Source: Bacillota bacterium (GTDB taxonomy: Bacteria; Bacillota; Clostridia; Acetivibrionales; DTU013). Taken from it: a DNA stretch of 22,546 nt. Location of the stretch: contig JAEWQC010000176.1 of the NCBI GenBank assembly GCA_023399355.1, positions 1-22,546 on the forward strand, in the 5' to 3' direction. This document shows positions 1 to 8,003 of this stretch, in pieces (positions within the stretch are counted from its first letter, which is position 1; each line of letters starts with the position of its first letter). The notes beneath the pieces are model-generated. The model did no database searches. It was not told the origin of the DNA and worked only from the letters and a program-made list of their open reading frames with translations. The position numbers and the translations under genes were made by a program.

Positions 1-503
1 GGTTGAGCCTGTTCCTCTGAAGGACCTGCATCTCCACCATTTCCGGATGAATTATCATGGTTGCTATCGCCATTGTCGGAATCCTTTTTCTCAAATTCTT
101 GCGCCGGATTGGCAATCCATTCATTGATTTCATTGAGCATTTGCATGCCCAGCCTTTTACGGAAATGAACCATCAGTGAAGGATCAAATGGTGCTTTGTC
201 TACAAAGCCGGGTAAGCCTATGAAGTACTGGAGATAAACATTCTCCGTAAGTTCCTGGACCGTATCGCGATCCGAAAGCGACTTCTGGCTCTGAATGATC
301 AGGGAACCTAACGCAATCCTTCCGGAATTGGCTACCTGGCCCTTTCGCAGGTTTTTGAAGTTCTTCGCGTATCGTTGTTCGATCTTGTGCCAGGGAATCA
401 TAGCGGCGAGTTTGCACCACCGATTCTCTGGGTTCAATTTCCCGCCGAAGGGGAGGAAAAACTCATGGGGAAGTAAAATTTGGCTTTCACTGTATTTATA
501 CAT
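1..503 (-). CDS. IS5/IS1182-type transposase, N-terminal part (cut by window edge)
   Basis: The minus strand is open from an ATG at 503 to the left edge, about 167 codons without a stop. The translation has the N-terminal (DUF772-like) signature of IS5/IS1182-group transposases: FLPFGGKLNPENRW near the start, then LSDRDTVQELTENVYLQYF and FDPSLMVHFRKRL. A poly-charged linker rich in Asn, Gly and Ser follows (about residues 130-165), as is common before the catalytic DDE part, which lies outside the window. The start is supported by GGAGAG seven bases upstream. On the minus strand a perfect TATAAT (plus-strand 562-567) may belong to its promoter. Integrity of the rest cannot be judged. The element's right end must lie between about 570 and 650, but I see no certain terminal repeat. 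Confidence 0.85.
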   Translation of the reverse strand, partial: MYKYSESQILLPHEFFLPFGGKLNPENRWCKLAAMIPWHKIEQRYAKNFKNLRKGQVANSGRIALGSLIIQSQKSLSDRDTVQELTENVYLQYFIGLPGFVDKAPFDPSLMVHFRKRLGMQMLNEINEWIANPAQEFEKKDSDNGDSNHDNSSGNGGDAGPSEEQAQ

Positions 504-650
504 GGATTTGCTCTCCGAAGTGCAAGGTTTTTTGTTGAAAATTTAGTAATTCCATGTATTTATTATACTACAAAAGTGCCTTCAATTCCAGTGTTTTCTA
601 AGGGCTTAGCCATTGTTCAGCAGACCCTAAGTAAAGGTATGAGGTGAATA

Positions 651-803
651 ATGATCAGGAAATACCTAATATTTATTTTAGTAGTTTTTTGTACAATTTT
701 CTCTGGTTGCACTAATCAAAAATCATTGAAAGCACAAGAAAACCCTGGAACAAACCGAATCGTTTAATAGTATTCCAGTTACTGTACAAGAACTACAACA
801 TGC
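651..803 (+). pseudogene. Truncated, frameshifted lipoprotein gene
   Basis: A GAGGTGA ribosome binding site at 641-647 precedes ATG 651. The peptide begins with a basic N-terminus, a hydrophobic stretch and a lipobox (FSGC), which is a typical lipoprotein signal peptide of about 20 residues, and stops at TAA 765-767 after 38 codons. Removing one C from the CCC run at 743-745 brings a second frame into register, and reading then continues past the stop as EQTESFNSIPVTVQELQHAL and on to about 803. That reads like natural protein sequence. Downstream it meets the convergent phosphatase gene and no further domain is recognisable. I infer an exported lipoprotein inactivated by a one-base insertion and truncated, lying right beside the insertion sequence. 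The original family is unknown, and the end coordinate is approximate. Confidence 0.5.
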
Positions 804-804
804 A

Positions 805-1533
805 CTAAACAGACAAAATACCATTTGTAGCAATGATACCCTTAACCCTGTGATTATATTGACTTAAATCATAATTCCATAACCTTCCACCTGCGTTTTT
901 TAAGATTAATGCACCAGCTGATTGACCTTCCATACTACAATGGATATCCAAGTATGAATCAATTCTTCCCCTTGCAATGTTGCAAAGAGTTAAGGCAGGT
1001 GAAATAAGCGGCATCGCTTTCTTTGAGTTATCAAATAAGTGCTTCCATCTTTTATAATAATCATTTATGTATGTATAGTTTGCACTAAATCCAAATGCAA
1101 TTAAACTATCTTCAATATTTTTTGTGTTAGAAACTTTGATAACTTCTCCATTCAAATAAGATTTTCCATCTTGTGCGGAAGAAAAATAATATTCTTCCGA
1201 AAATGGGTTGTAAACATGCCCCTCTGAAATCATACCATTAACCTCAAGACATATGGATATAGAGAAATATGGGACACCAAATACAAAGTTTGCAGTCCCA
1301 TCAATTGGGTCTATTACCCATCTCTTTTTACTTGAATTATCAATTTCACCTTTCTCTTCAGAAAAAATAGAATAATCTGGATGTGCGTTCATTAATTTTT
1401 TTATCAAAAAATCTTCAATTATTTCATCACTTACTGTAACTAAGTCAAACTTTTCTTTTGATGAACTACTTTTTAAGTCAAAAAATTCTTTCTTTAATAT
1501 TGCACCTGCTTCAAATAAAAGCTCTTTAATCAT
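805..1533 (-). CDS. Inositol monophosphatase family protein
   Basis: This 242-residue protein is the usual length for the IMPase/FIG superfamily of Mg-dependent, Li-sensitive sugar or cyclitol phosphatases. Metal-ligand motifs are visible: SEEKG (58-62) and WVIDPIDGT (72-80, motif A). The C-terminal motif, normally WDxAAG, reads EGQSAG (202-207), so the expected Trp-Asp is Glu-Gly. The third metal ligand is therefore missing or shifted to Glu202. LILKNAGG follows as in the family. The start has a strong AGGAAGGA site. The gene lies 116 bases downstream of the cyclase gene on the same strand, so the two are probably co-transcribed and the phosphatase may act on the cyclase product or a relative of it. 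Both genes are AT-rich compared with the polymerase gene to the right, which suggests separate origin. The exact substrate is unknown. Confidence 0.85.
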   Translation of the reverse strand: MIKELLFEAGAILKKEFFDLKSSSSKEKFDLVTVSDEIIEDFLIKKLMNAHPDYSIFSEEKGEIDNSSKKRWVIDPIDGTANFVFGVPYFSISICLEVNGMISEGHVYNPFSEEYYFSSAQDGKSYLNGEVIKVSNTKNIEDSLIAFGFSANYTYINDYYKRWKHLFDNSKKAMPLISPALTLCNIARGRIDSYLDIHCSMEGQSAGALILKNAGGRLWNYDLSQYNHRVKGIIATNGILSV

Positions 1534-1649
1534 CGTTAATTCCTTCCTGATTTTTATTTAAAAGCTATGTATATATACTAATATTTACTATTTCATCGTC
1601 AATAAAATTACATTCAAATAACAAAGACTTCTTATCCAATAAAACCCAT

Positions 1650-2741
1650 CTATGGTATATGACGCTTGCTTAGTTCTTTTAAGACCTTTTGTACTAAATT
1701 TTTATTTTCTATCGGATATTGAACTACTTGACCTATGCCTTTAGGAAGTATGAATATCAAAGTATTACTAATAACCTTTTTATCAAAAAACATTTGATAA
1801 AATACAGTATCAACATCTAATTCTTCCAAATAATACGGTAAACCTATTTTTTTTAGTATATTTATAACTTTACATACAGTCTTATCGTCAGTCATACCCA
1901 AATACTGGGCAATCCTGAAAGCACCAACTACCCCAAGAGACACACATTCACCATGAGATAATTTGTAATTATATACACTTTCTATGGCATGTCCAATAGA
2001 ATGACCAAAGTTCAAAATAGCTCTGATTCCTTGATCTTTTTCATCTTTTTCAACAACAGCAATTTTACATAAGCAGTTTTTGTATATAACATGTTCTAAA
2101 ACAATATTATCATATTGAAATATTTCTAATAAATGGTTATCAATATATTCAAACAAGTAACTGTCGCCTATTATACTATGTACAATTACTTCTGCTAACC
2201 CGGATCGTAGTTCTCGGATTGGCAAAGTTATCAAAGAATTTGTGTTAATATAGACAAACTTTGGTTGATAGAATGATCCAATAATATTTTTAATATTGTT
2301 GAAGTTAACACCAACCTTTCCTCCGATACTAATATCAACTTGAGCAAGTAATGTAGTCGGAACCTGCATAAATTTTATACCCCTTAAATAAGTTGATGCC
2401 ACAAAACCTGCTAAATCTCCTACAACGCCACCTCCAAAAGCGATGATAATATCCGTTCTACCCACTCTATGTTCCTGTAGAAATTTATAAATATTCTCAA
2501 CTGTATTTAAGTTCTTACTTTCTTCTCCTGCCTCAAAGACATATTTGTAAAAATCATAGCCATGTGAATTTAAAATGTTTTTCAGTTCTTCTGACTGATA
2601 ATAGTCTGTATTGGTGTCACTAATAATAACTATTTTAGAGTCTGTACTATATGCTTCAAGATATTCACACAGTTTATCATAGCTGTCCCTTATGTAAATT
2701 GGATAACTATTCTCCATTAAATTAACAAACAGATTCATCAT
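1650..2741 (-). CDS. 3-dehydroquinate-synthase-like sugar phosphate cyclase
   Basis: This is a member of the DHQ synthase superfamily, NAD- and metal-dependent cyclases that make dehydroquinate (AroB) or cyclitols such as 2-deoxy-scyllo-inosose and valiolones. Counting from the longest start at 2777 (375 aa), one sees AFGGGVVGDLAGF (113-125), PTTLLAQVDISIGGKVGVN (140-158), SGLAEVIV (192-199), and the zinc/substrate motif LNFGHSIGHAIE (255-266) with HGE (275-277). The Lys that follows the conserved Glu in most DHQ synthases (AEVIK) is Val here, and GGKT is GGKV. I prefer the start at ATG 2741, about 12 bases after GTGAGG, because the first dozen residues of the longest frame do not look like the family. 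ATG 2717 is also possible. The phosphatase neighbour suggests cyclitol metabolism rather than the shikimate pathway, but an aroB role cannot be excluded. Confidence 0.8.
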   Translation of the reverse strand: MMNLFVNLMENSYPIYIRDSYDKLCEYLEAYSTDSKIVIISDTNTDYYQSEELKNILNSHGYDFYKYVFEAGEESKNLNTVENIYKFLQEHRVGRTDIIIAFGGGVVGDLAGFVASTYLRGIKFMQVPTTLLAQVDISIGGKVGVNFNNIKNIIGSFYQPKFVYINTNSLITLPIRELRSGLAEVIVHSIIGDSYLFEYIDNHLLEIFQYDNIVLEHVIYKNCLCKIAVVEKDEKDQGIRAILNFGHSIGHAIESVYNYKLSHGECVSLGVVGAFRIAQYLGMTDDKTVCKVINILKKIGLPYYLEELDVDTVFYQMFFDKKVISNTLIFILPKGIGQVVQYPIENKNLVQKVLKELSKRHIP

Positions 2742-2777
2742 ACATTTAGTAATCCTCACTGTCATACGCCAGCTCAT

Positions 2778-3290
2778 AAAATGTTTAAAAGGTCATTAAT
2801 TGTATTTACTATATGGTCTGGAGGTTCTGCTTCTAAAAGTACACTTTACAAAAAACGATTGGGCAAATCAGATCAGATGGCTACTTCGAAGTGTTCGCTG
2901 AGCTTCAATTTATCAAGCAAATCCAAAGTCCTCAACCTGTCCTTACACTATCCTTTTTTGGAAGTAGGTTCCTTCATAAAAACGTATTATCAGGTCACTC
3001 TAACTAATAATTTTCCAATCTTGAGCGATTTAAAGATAATATTAGTAACACAGATAATTTTTTATTGCTATTACATTATTCATAAAGATGATTTCATTTT
3101 TATTATAGTTATTTTACAAATATTAACAATTACTACAAAAGTATAATACCTTCATACTTGAAAGTATCTTATATAAAATAATTATTACTTGCTATAATAT
3201 TATATACATTCCAATAATTACATTCAATAGCATATACAATAATTAATAAATAGAGCAATACAATAATTAATAAATAGATTCTTTTTTTCA
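2778..3290. other. AT-rich non-coding stretch with a possible ORF remnant and a direct repeat
   Basis: No convincing gene lies here. An open frame at 2781-3146 has low-complexity, poorly protein-like sequence and no ribosome binding site. In another frame, 2837-3007 reads more like protein (for example IGQIRSDGYFEVFAELQ) but has no start codon and no family I recognise, so it may be a decayed gene end. At 3236-3253 and 3260-3277 an 18-base AT-rich sequence is repeated exactly with a 24-base period. Confidence 0.4.
3236..3277. repeat. 18-bp direct repeat, 24-bp period
   Basis: The sequence ACAATAATTAATAAATAG occurs at 3236-3253 and again identically at 3260-3277, just upstream of the SOS promoter. 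It is AT-only apart from single C and G bases, so it may be simple replication slippage. Confidence 0.7.
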
Positions 3291-3320
3291 TTTACACGAA
3301 CTGATGTTCGGTATTATAAT
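3291..3320 (+). promoter_or_regulatory. SOS promoter with LexA box
   Basis: The sequence CGAACTGATGTTCG at 3297-3310 is a perfect CGAAC-N4-GTTCG palindrome, the operator known for LexA/DinR of Bacillus and Clostridium. It sits between a -35-like TTTACA (3291-3296) and a perfect -10 TATAAT (3315-3320), 18 bases apart. LexA binding would therefore block RNA polymerase directly. The promoter faces the Y-family polymerase gene about 115 bases downstream, which is a classic SOS target. The operator is read directly from sequence; repression is inferred. Confidence 0.88.
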
Positions 3321-3435
3321 ATTCTTACGAGGGAGTATAGATGCATACTTGTTAGAATGTGTGAACTGGAGATTTTCTATATAACGCACAAATAAACAGG
3401 AATTTGTCGAGCAAGGAGGCGACCGGAGAATAAGC

Positions 3436-4959
3436 ATGAAGAACAAAACCTATATCGCAATTGATTTAAAATCCTTCTATGCTTCGGTCGAGTGTGTGGA
3501 ACGGGGGCTTGATCCGCTAAGCACCAACCTTGTTGTCGCTGACGCAACCCGCACCGAAAAGACCATCTGTCTCGCTGTCTCTCCTTCTCTCAAAGCATAC
3601 GGCATTCCCGGTAGGGCAAGGCTGTTTGAAGTCGTACAGAAGGTTAAAGAAGTAAATGCAGCACGGCTGCGCAATGCACCAGGACGAGCCTTTTTCGGCG
3701 CTTCCTGCAACGATACTGAATTGAAATCCTCACCGGGTCTCTCATTAGACTACATTACTGCTCCACCGAGGATGTCGTATTATATAGAGTACAGCACGCA
3801 GATTTACAATATCTATTTGAAGTATATCGCGCCCGAAGATATTCATGTATACTCCATTGACGAGGTGTTCCTTGACTCCACCGATTATCTGAACACCTAC
3901 AATCTTTCAGCCCGTGAGCTTGCCGAGAAAATAATTCTGGATGTACTTAATACAATTGGCATTACAGCAACGGCGGGAATTGGCACAAACCTATACCTTA
4001 GCAAGATCGCTATGGATATTCAGGCAAAGCATATACCTGCTGATGACAACGGCATGCGGATCGCAGAGCTGGACGAAATGAGCTACCGTCGCTCCCTATG
4101 GTCGCATAAGCCCCTAACAGACTTTTGGCGTGTTGGAAAAGGATATGCCAGGAAGCTGGAGGGAAAAGGCCTCTACACAATGGGAGATATTGCAAGATGC
4201 TCTCTCGGTAAACCTACCGATTACTACAGCGAGGATTTGCTGTATAAGCTGTTCGGCATCAATGCGGAGTTGCTGATCGACCATGCATGGGGGTGGGAGC
4301 CATGTACAATTGCCGATATTAAAGCGTATAAGCCAAGTACAAACAGTATTGGATCGGGGCAGGTGCTGCACTGTCCCTATACTTTTGACAAAGCGAAGCT
4401 GATCGTGCGGGAAATGACTGATCTGCTGGTACTTGATCTGGTGGATAAAAGGCTGGTGACCGACCAGCTTGTTTTGACGGTCGGATATGATATCGACAAC
4501 CTAACGAACCCGGAGATAAAGAAATCATATCACGGGGAAATCACCACTGACCATTACGGACGTGCCGTTCCGAAATCCGCTCATGGTTCAGTTAATCTTG
4601 GCAGAAGGACCTCCTCCGCGAAGCTAATCCTGGATGCCGTTACAGAGCTGTTTGAGCGCATTGTTGATAAAAATTTTCTGATCAGAAGAGTCAACATCAC
4701 AGCGAATCATGTTGTTGACGAGGCAACTGTTCAAAAGACGGACAACTTTGAACAGCTTGATCTTTTTATGGATTACACGGCTGTACAGGCAAAAAAAAAG
4801 GATGAAGAAGCTGAGCTTGCACGAGAAAAAAAGATGCAGCAAGCGATGCTGGAGATAAAAAAGAAACACGGCAAGAACGCCATTCTAAAGGGGATGAATC
4901 TGGAGGAAGGCGCTACCACAGTGGACCGGAACAGGCAGATTGGAGGGCACAAGGCATGA
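3436..4959 (+). CDS. Y-family DNA polymerase (UvrX/UmuC-like)
   Basis: This translesion polymerase inserts nucleotides opposite damaged bases during the SOS response. The 507 residues contain the first catalytic Asp with the fingers/steric-gate region AIDLKSFYASVE (8-19), the catalytic pair in YSIDEVFLD (139-147: D142, E143), the palm motif TAGIGTNLYLSKIAMD (179-194), and a little-finger domain. EQLDLF (439-444) is a clamp-binding peptide for the DnaN sliding clamp. The C-terminal tail, with KKKHGKNAILKGMNLEEGAT and then RNRQIGGHKA, is characteristic of the UvrX/YqjW branch rather than standard DinB. A GGAGGCGACCGGAG purine-rich site precedes the ATG. The promoter carries a LexA box. The gene overlaps the next by four bases (ATGA). 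GC content is clearly higher than in the AT-rich genes to the left. Confidence 0.95.
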   Translation: MKNKTYIAIDLKSFYASVECVERGLDPLSTNLVVADATRTEKTICLAVSPSLKAYGIPGRARLFEVVQKVKEVNAARLRNAPGRAFFGASCNDTELKSSPGLSLDYITAPPRMSYYIEYSTQIYNIYLKYIAPEDIHVYSIDEVFLDSTDYLNTYNLSARELAEKIILDVLNTIGITATAGIGTNLYLSKIAMDIQAKHIPADDNGMRIAELDEMSYRRSLWSHKPLTDFWRVGKGYARKLEGKGLYTMGDIARCSLGKPTDYYSEDLLYKLFGINAELLIDHAWGWEPCTIADIKAYKPSTNSIGSGQVLHCPYTFDKAKLIVREMTDLLVLDLVDKRLVTDQLVLTVGYDIDNLTNPEIKKSYHGEITTDHYGRAVPKSAHGSVNLGRRTSSAKLILDAVTELFERIVDKNFLIRRVNITANHVVDEATVQKTDNFEQLDLFMDYTAVQAKKKDEEAELAREKKMQQAMLEIKKKHGKNAILKGMNLEEGATTVDRNRQIGGHKA

Positions 4960-5399
4960 CGATGACATATGACGACATTATTAATCTGCCGCACCATGTC
5001 TCTTCGACACATCCTCATATGAAAATTAGTGACCGGGCAGCTCAGTTTTCCCCCTTCGCCGCACTGTCCGGCTATGATGTTGCTATCAAAGAAACCGCAA
5101 GACTGACTGACGAGAGAATAAAATTGGACGAATATATGAAGGATGCTTTGAGTGATAGGCTGCAAATCATAGCAGATCGGATTAAAGAGCATCCCGAGAT
5201 CGCAATTACCTACTTTCAACCGGATACGAAGAAGAATGGCGGGGCTTATGTTACTGCTACCGGTACGGCTAACAAGACAGACGATTATGAACAGGTTGTC
5301 GTTATGACAGATGGCACAACGATCCCCATTGATGAAATAATCAGCATAGATGGGCAGATATTTGAATCTATGGTTTTTCATTCATGTGAGAGTGAATAG
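4956..5399 (+). CDS. YolD-like family protein
   Basis: This 147-residue protein begins inside the stop of the polymerase gene (ATGA at 4956-4959), so the two are translationally coupled. It matches the YolD-like family: an N-terminal DIINLPHHVSSTHPHM segment, then DRAAQFSPFAALSGYD (about 26-41), a helical middle, and a C-terminal beta-rich part ending near DEIISIDGQIF. YolD proteins are regularly found next to UvrX/ImpB-type polymerases in Firmicutes and are thought to be UmuD-like partners or modulators, although the mechanism is not firmly established. No LexA-type Ser-Lys self-cleavage motif is visible. It should share the SOS promoter at 3291-3320. Confidence 0.9.
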   Translation: MTMTYDDIINLPHHVSSTHPHMKISDRAAQFSPFAALSGYDVAIKETARLTDERIKLDEYMKDALSDRLQIIADRIKEHPEIAITYFQPDTKKNGGAYVTATGTANKTDDYEQVVVMTDGTTIPIDEIISIDGQIFESMVFHSCESE

Positions 5400-5431
5400 C
5401 GATAGACAAGAATTCAGCGGGGGAACTAAAT

Positions 5432-5575
5432 TTGGATTACATCGTAGATATTGGAGGGATCAGAGCTTATTCGGATATATATAATAAGCCCTGCGACTGT
5501 ATTTATTGTGAAAATTATTATCAGGCTTTTTTAACCGCATATTCTGAAGTTGCGGTGATACTGCAGGAGTTATGA
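5432..5575 (+). pseudogene. N-terminal fragment of a small CxxC protein
   Basis: A GGGGGAA site at 5419-5425 precedes TTG 5432. The 47-codon ORF reads GIRAYSDIYNKPCDCIYC then ENYYQAFLTAYSEV and stops at 5575. The CDCIYC-x-N-x-x-x-AF pattern resembles a family of uncharacterised clostridial and bacillar proteins, usually longer than 100 residues, from memory and without a firm family name. The conserved downstream half is absent in this frame, so the gene looks truncated or frameshifted. It lies 33 bases after the YolD gene on the same strand and could once have been part of that operon. Confidence 0.4.
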
Positions 5576-5712
5576 GTTGCTCTATATTTGAAGGCACTAA
5601 TGGTATTTCCATGAATACAAAGTGTATGTCGAAAGCACCGGATATCAACCTGATTGGAGCAGATGAGCATGTCTTTGACAGAGCAAGACATTGGGCTGAT
5701 TGGAGCAGATGA
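5572..5712 (+). pseudogene. Small ORF disrupted by a 46-bp tandem duplication
   Basis: An ORF starts at ATG 5572, overlapping the previous stop (ATGA), and ends at TGA 5710-5712 after 46 codons. The stop is created by a tandem 46-bp duplication (5651-5696 and 5697-5742). With one copy removed, the frame runs on through GADEHVFDRARHRADSMNER and ends at a TGA near 5811, about 80 codons in total. I do not recognise the protein. Because 46 is not a multiple of three, the duplication is a frameshift mutation. Whether the gene was functional before is unknown. Confidence 0.35.
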
Positions 5713-5742
5713 GCATGTCTTTGACAGAGCAAGACATCGGGC
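5651..5742. repeat. 46-bp tandem duplication
   Basis: The 46-base unit beginning TGATTGGAGCAGATGAGCAT occurs twice head to tail, at 5651-5696 and 5697-5742, with one difference (T versus C four bases before the unit end). The near identity indicates a recent event. Confidence 0.93.
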
Positions 5743-5949
5743 TGATTCGATGAACGAAAGACTGAATAGGCTTCTGTTGCTTAACCTGCCATATATATAT
5801 TCATTGCACTGATTATAATAAAGTGATAGAAATGCCCGGATTATGAGATGTATAGTTAAGTTATAAAACGATAAAATTTTGCAGGATGTGAAATATAGGA
5901 CGTAGAAATCGTACTTATCAGGTGATGGCTTATATGAAGGAGCTTAGTG

Positions 5950-6507
5950 ATGGATGACAATCAGATCATAGACTTATACATTCGCCGTTCTGAAAACGCT
6001 ATTGCAGAAACGGATATAAAATACGGAACGCTTTGCCGGCAACTTGCCATGAACATTCTATCGTGCCGGGAAGACACCGAGGAATGCTTGAACGATGCAT
6101 ACCTTGGTGCATGGAATGCTATCCCGCCGCAAATGCCGGTTTTGCTGCGTGCTTTCGTATGCGCTATCGTTCGTAATCACGCCCTGAAAAAATATGCGTA
6201 TGTCACCGCTGAAAAGAGAAATCCCCGGGCGGCTACTTCAATTGCGGAACTGGAAGAGTGTGTTCCGAGTAGCGGTACTCCGGAGGAGACCTTGGAAAAC
6301 GCGGAGATTGCGAAGGTGATAAGCGCTTTCCTTCGTGTGCTTGACCGCGAGAGCCGAATTATTTTCCTGCGACGCTATTGGTATTTCGACTCCGTCACGG
6401 ACATTGCGGAATGCTTTGGCGTGAGCACCGGCAGGGTTTCGAGTGCGCTGTTCAAAACCCGCAAAAAACTGAGGGCTTATCTCTTAAAGGAGGGTATCGA
6501 CCTGTGA
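5950..6507 (+). CDS. ECF-type sigma-70 family RNA polymerase sigma factor
   Basis: About 185 residues. The N-terminal half (about 20-80) resembles sigma region 2 with the DTEECLNDAYLGAWNAIPP helix. The C-terminal half (about 125-180) is a region 4 helix-turn-helix: ESRIIFLRRYWYFDSVTDIA, then ECFGVSTGRVSSALFKTRKKL. There is no region 1 or 3, which fits the ECF class of stress or signal-responsive sigma factors. GAAGGAGC at 5936-5943 supports ATG 5950; a GTG at 5947 is closer to the site and less likely. The stop overlaps the start of the membrane protein that follows, a typical sigma/anti-sigma arrangement. The promoter it recognises, and any autoregulation, cannot be read from the sequence. 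Confidence 0.9.
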   Translation: MDDNQIIDLYIRRSENAIAETDIKYGTLCRQLAMNILSCREDTEECLNDAYLGAWNAIPPQMPVLLRAFVCAIVRNHALKKYAYVTAEKRNPRAATSIAELEECVPSSGTPEETLENAEIAKVISAFLRVLDRESRIIFLRRYWYFDSVTDIAECFGVSTGRVSSALFKTRKKLRAYLLKEGIDL

Positions 6508-7937
6508 AAGCAAATAAACTGTCTGAAATACTAGGGCTTATCGATTCAGACCTTATCGACGAGGCCGGAAAAGATTACACCACCGTGAAATGGAAGAGGC
6601 CGGGGCGCCGGGGCGCCTTCGCGATTCTGGCCGCGGTGCTCCTTCTGGCAGGGACATTTACCGTTGCCTTTGCGGCGAACGCGGATTTTAGGGCTGCTGT
6701 TATCTCATTTTTTCACATTGGTACTGCCGAAACCGTACCACAAGGCGAGCACCCCGCAGCATCTCCGGCGAATGATATAACCGTCGTCTCCACCGCAAAC
6801 ATCGAAGGGCTTGTAAACATCGACTATCTGAAGCTGGGCAGCGCCTATGAGTATAGTGACGGCGTTGTCTTCACCTACGACGAATCCGCGGGGCGCAGTC
6901 AGGGCTCTTATTGGCGCGTCGATGGTGACAAGCTTATTGCGCTTCGGACAAAACGCGTGGAAACAACCGTCGAATGCCGCGGCAAAAAATGGTCCGTCCG
7001 CTTTGACTGGTCCGTCGTAGACGGAAAGCTCTACATCCACAGCATTCAGGATTCGATAGCGGATGGAGAGGAAATGTCCGCCGTGCCATATGCGTTAAAT
7101 AATGGCGATACACAGAACGTCCTGCTGAAACTGCCTTTTCCATTTGCAAATTTGCGCTCTTATTCGGAATATGCCGTAACGATGAACCTGAAAACAGGCA
7201 AAGTGACGGATTTCCTCACCGGATGCGGTCTTGAAAAGCTAACCGATTTAGTCCATTCCATTTCTTTTTCCGATGATATGAGCAAAGCAATCGTTACGAT
7301 GTATGATAGCGTTTCCTACAATGGATACTATGGCTGCTATTATCTGGATATCGCCGCCAAAAAGCTTGTCCGGATGCATGATTTTATCGGAGAAGATTTT
7401 TTTGCAGATGGCGAGCCGTACTGCTGGCTTCTGGATAACAATACACTGTTTTATGTGGCGGCGAACCGCTCTGCCGGACGGAGATTCAATCTCAAAACCG
7501 GGGAAAAATCGACTGTATACACAGGCGTTGAGCTTTACTCCGACGCAACAGGCGGCGTACAGTTTTTGGGCGATGAGCATTTGGGTGGGCGTTACGCGCT
7601 CAATATCTCCGCCGACAGGACGGCGAGTCTTATCGACCTTTTAACGGGCACCCAAACGCCGATTGACGGTTTTACCTTCACGAAACTGACCGGCGCATAC
7701 ATTAACGCCGAACAAACGAAGATTTACTTCATGCGCTATAATGATGACGACCTCAGAATCGGCAACCTGGGTGTCCTGGATATTCTGGACTCTAAGCTGT
7801 TCCTGCTAGACCGTGAAGGCGAGGCCGTACGCCTGGAGTACAACCTCCAGTGGTTCGATAATAACCGCATTGCCGTGAGCGCGGATAAGGCTGCCGATAA
7901 ATACCTCTACCTTTATGAATTCAAGAGTCGGGATTGA
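6504..7937 (+). CDS. Single-pass membrane protein, putative anti-sigma/sensor partner
   Basis: The gene starts at GTG 6504, overlapping the sigma-factor stop (GTGA), with AAGGAGGG about ten bases upstream. An in-frame opening reaches back to 6378 but lies inside the sigma gene. The 477-residue product has a short cytoplasmic N-terminus (about 35 aa: NKLSEILGLIDSDLIDEAGK), a positive RRPGRR-like flank, one membrane segment (about 37-58) and a large extracytoplasmic part. The latter is full of short beta-strand-like segments and may be a propeller. Order, coupling and topology match clostridial ECF anti-sigma partners in which a short cytoplasmic region holds the sigma factor. No zinc-binding HxxxCxxC is present. 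The role is inferred from context and topology, and the extracellular ligand is unknown. Confidence 0.7.
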   Translation: MKANKLSEILGLIDSDLIDEAGKDYTTVKWKRPGRRGAFAILAAVLLLAGTFTVAFAANADFRAAVISFFHIGTAETVPQGEHPAASPANDITVVSTANIEGLVNIDYLKLGSAYEYSDGVVFTYDESAGRSQGSYWRVDGDKLIALRTKRVETTVECRGKKWSVRFDWSVVDGKLYIHSIQDSIADGEEMSAVPYALNNGDTQNVLLKLPFPFANLRSYSEYAVTMNLKTGKVTDFLTGCGLEKLTDLVHSISFSDDMSKAIVTMYDSVSYNGYYGCYYLDIAAKKLVRMHDFIGEDFFADGEPYCWLLDNNTLFYVAANRSAGRRFNLKTGEKSTVYTGVELYSDATGGVQFLGDEHLGGRYALNISADRTASLIDLLTGTQTPIDGFTFTKLTGAYINAEQTKIYFMRYNDDDLRIGNLGVLDILDSKLFLLDREGEAVRLEYNLQWFDNNRIAVSADKAADKYLYLYEFKSRD

Positions 7938-8003
7938 AATGTTATTATTTTTCCTGCAACGGATAGATAAGCTACACAGGGAGGAGAATCAGGGGGAAAC
8001 TAC

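Noticed and set aside
2781..3146. 121-codon ORF on the plus strand
   Set aside because: No ribosome binding site, low-complexity Ile/Phe/Lys-rich translation in AT-rich DNA, and another frame looks more protein-like in part of it.
4773..5381. 202-codon ORF on the minus strand
   Set aside because: It is a shadow of the polymerase and YolD genes, both firmly identified on the other strand.
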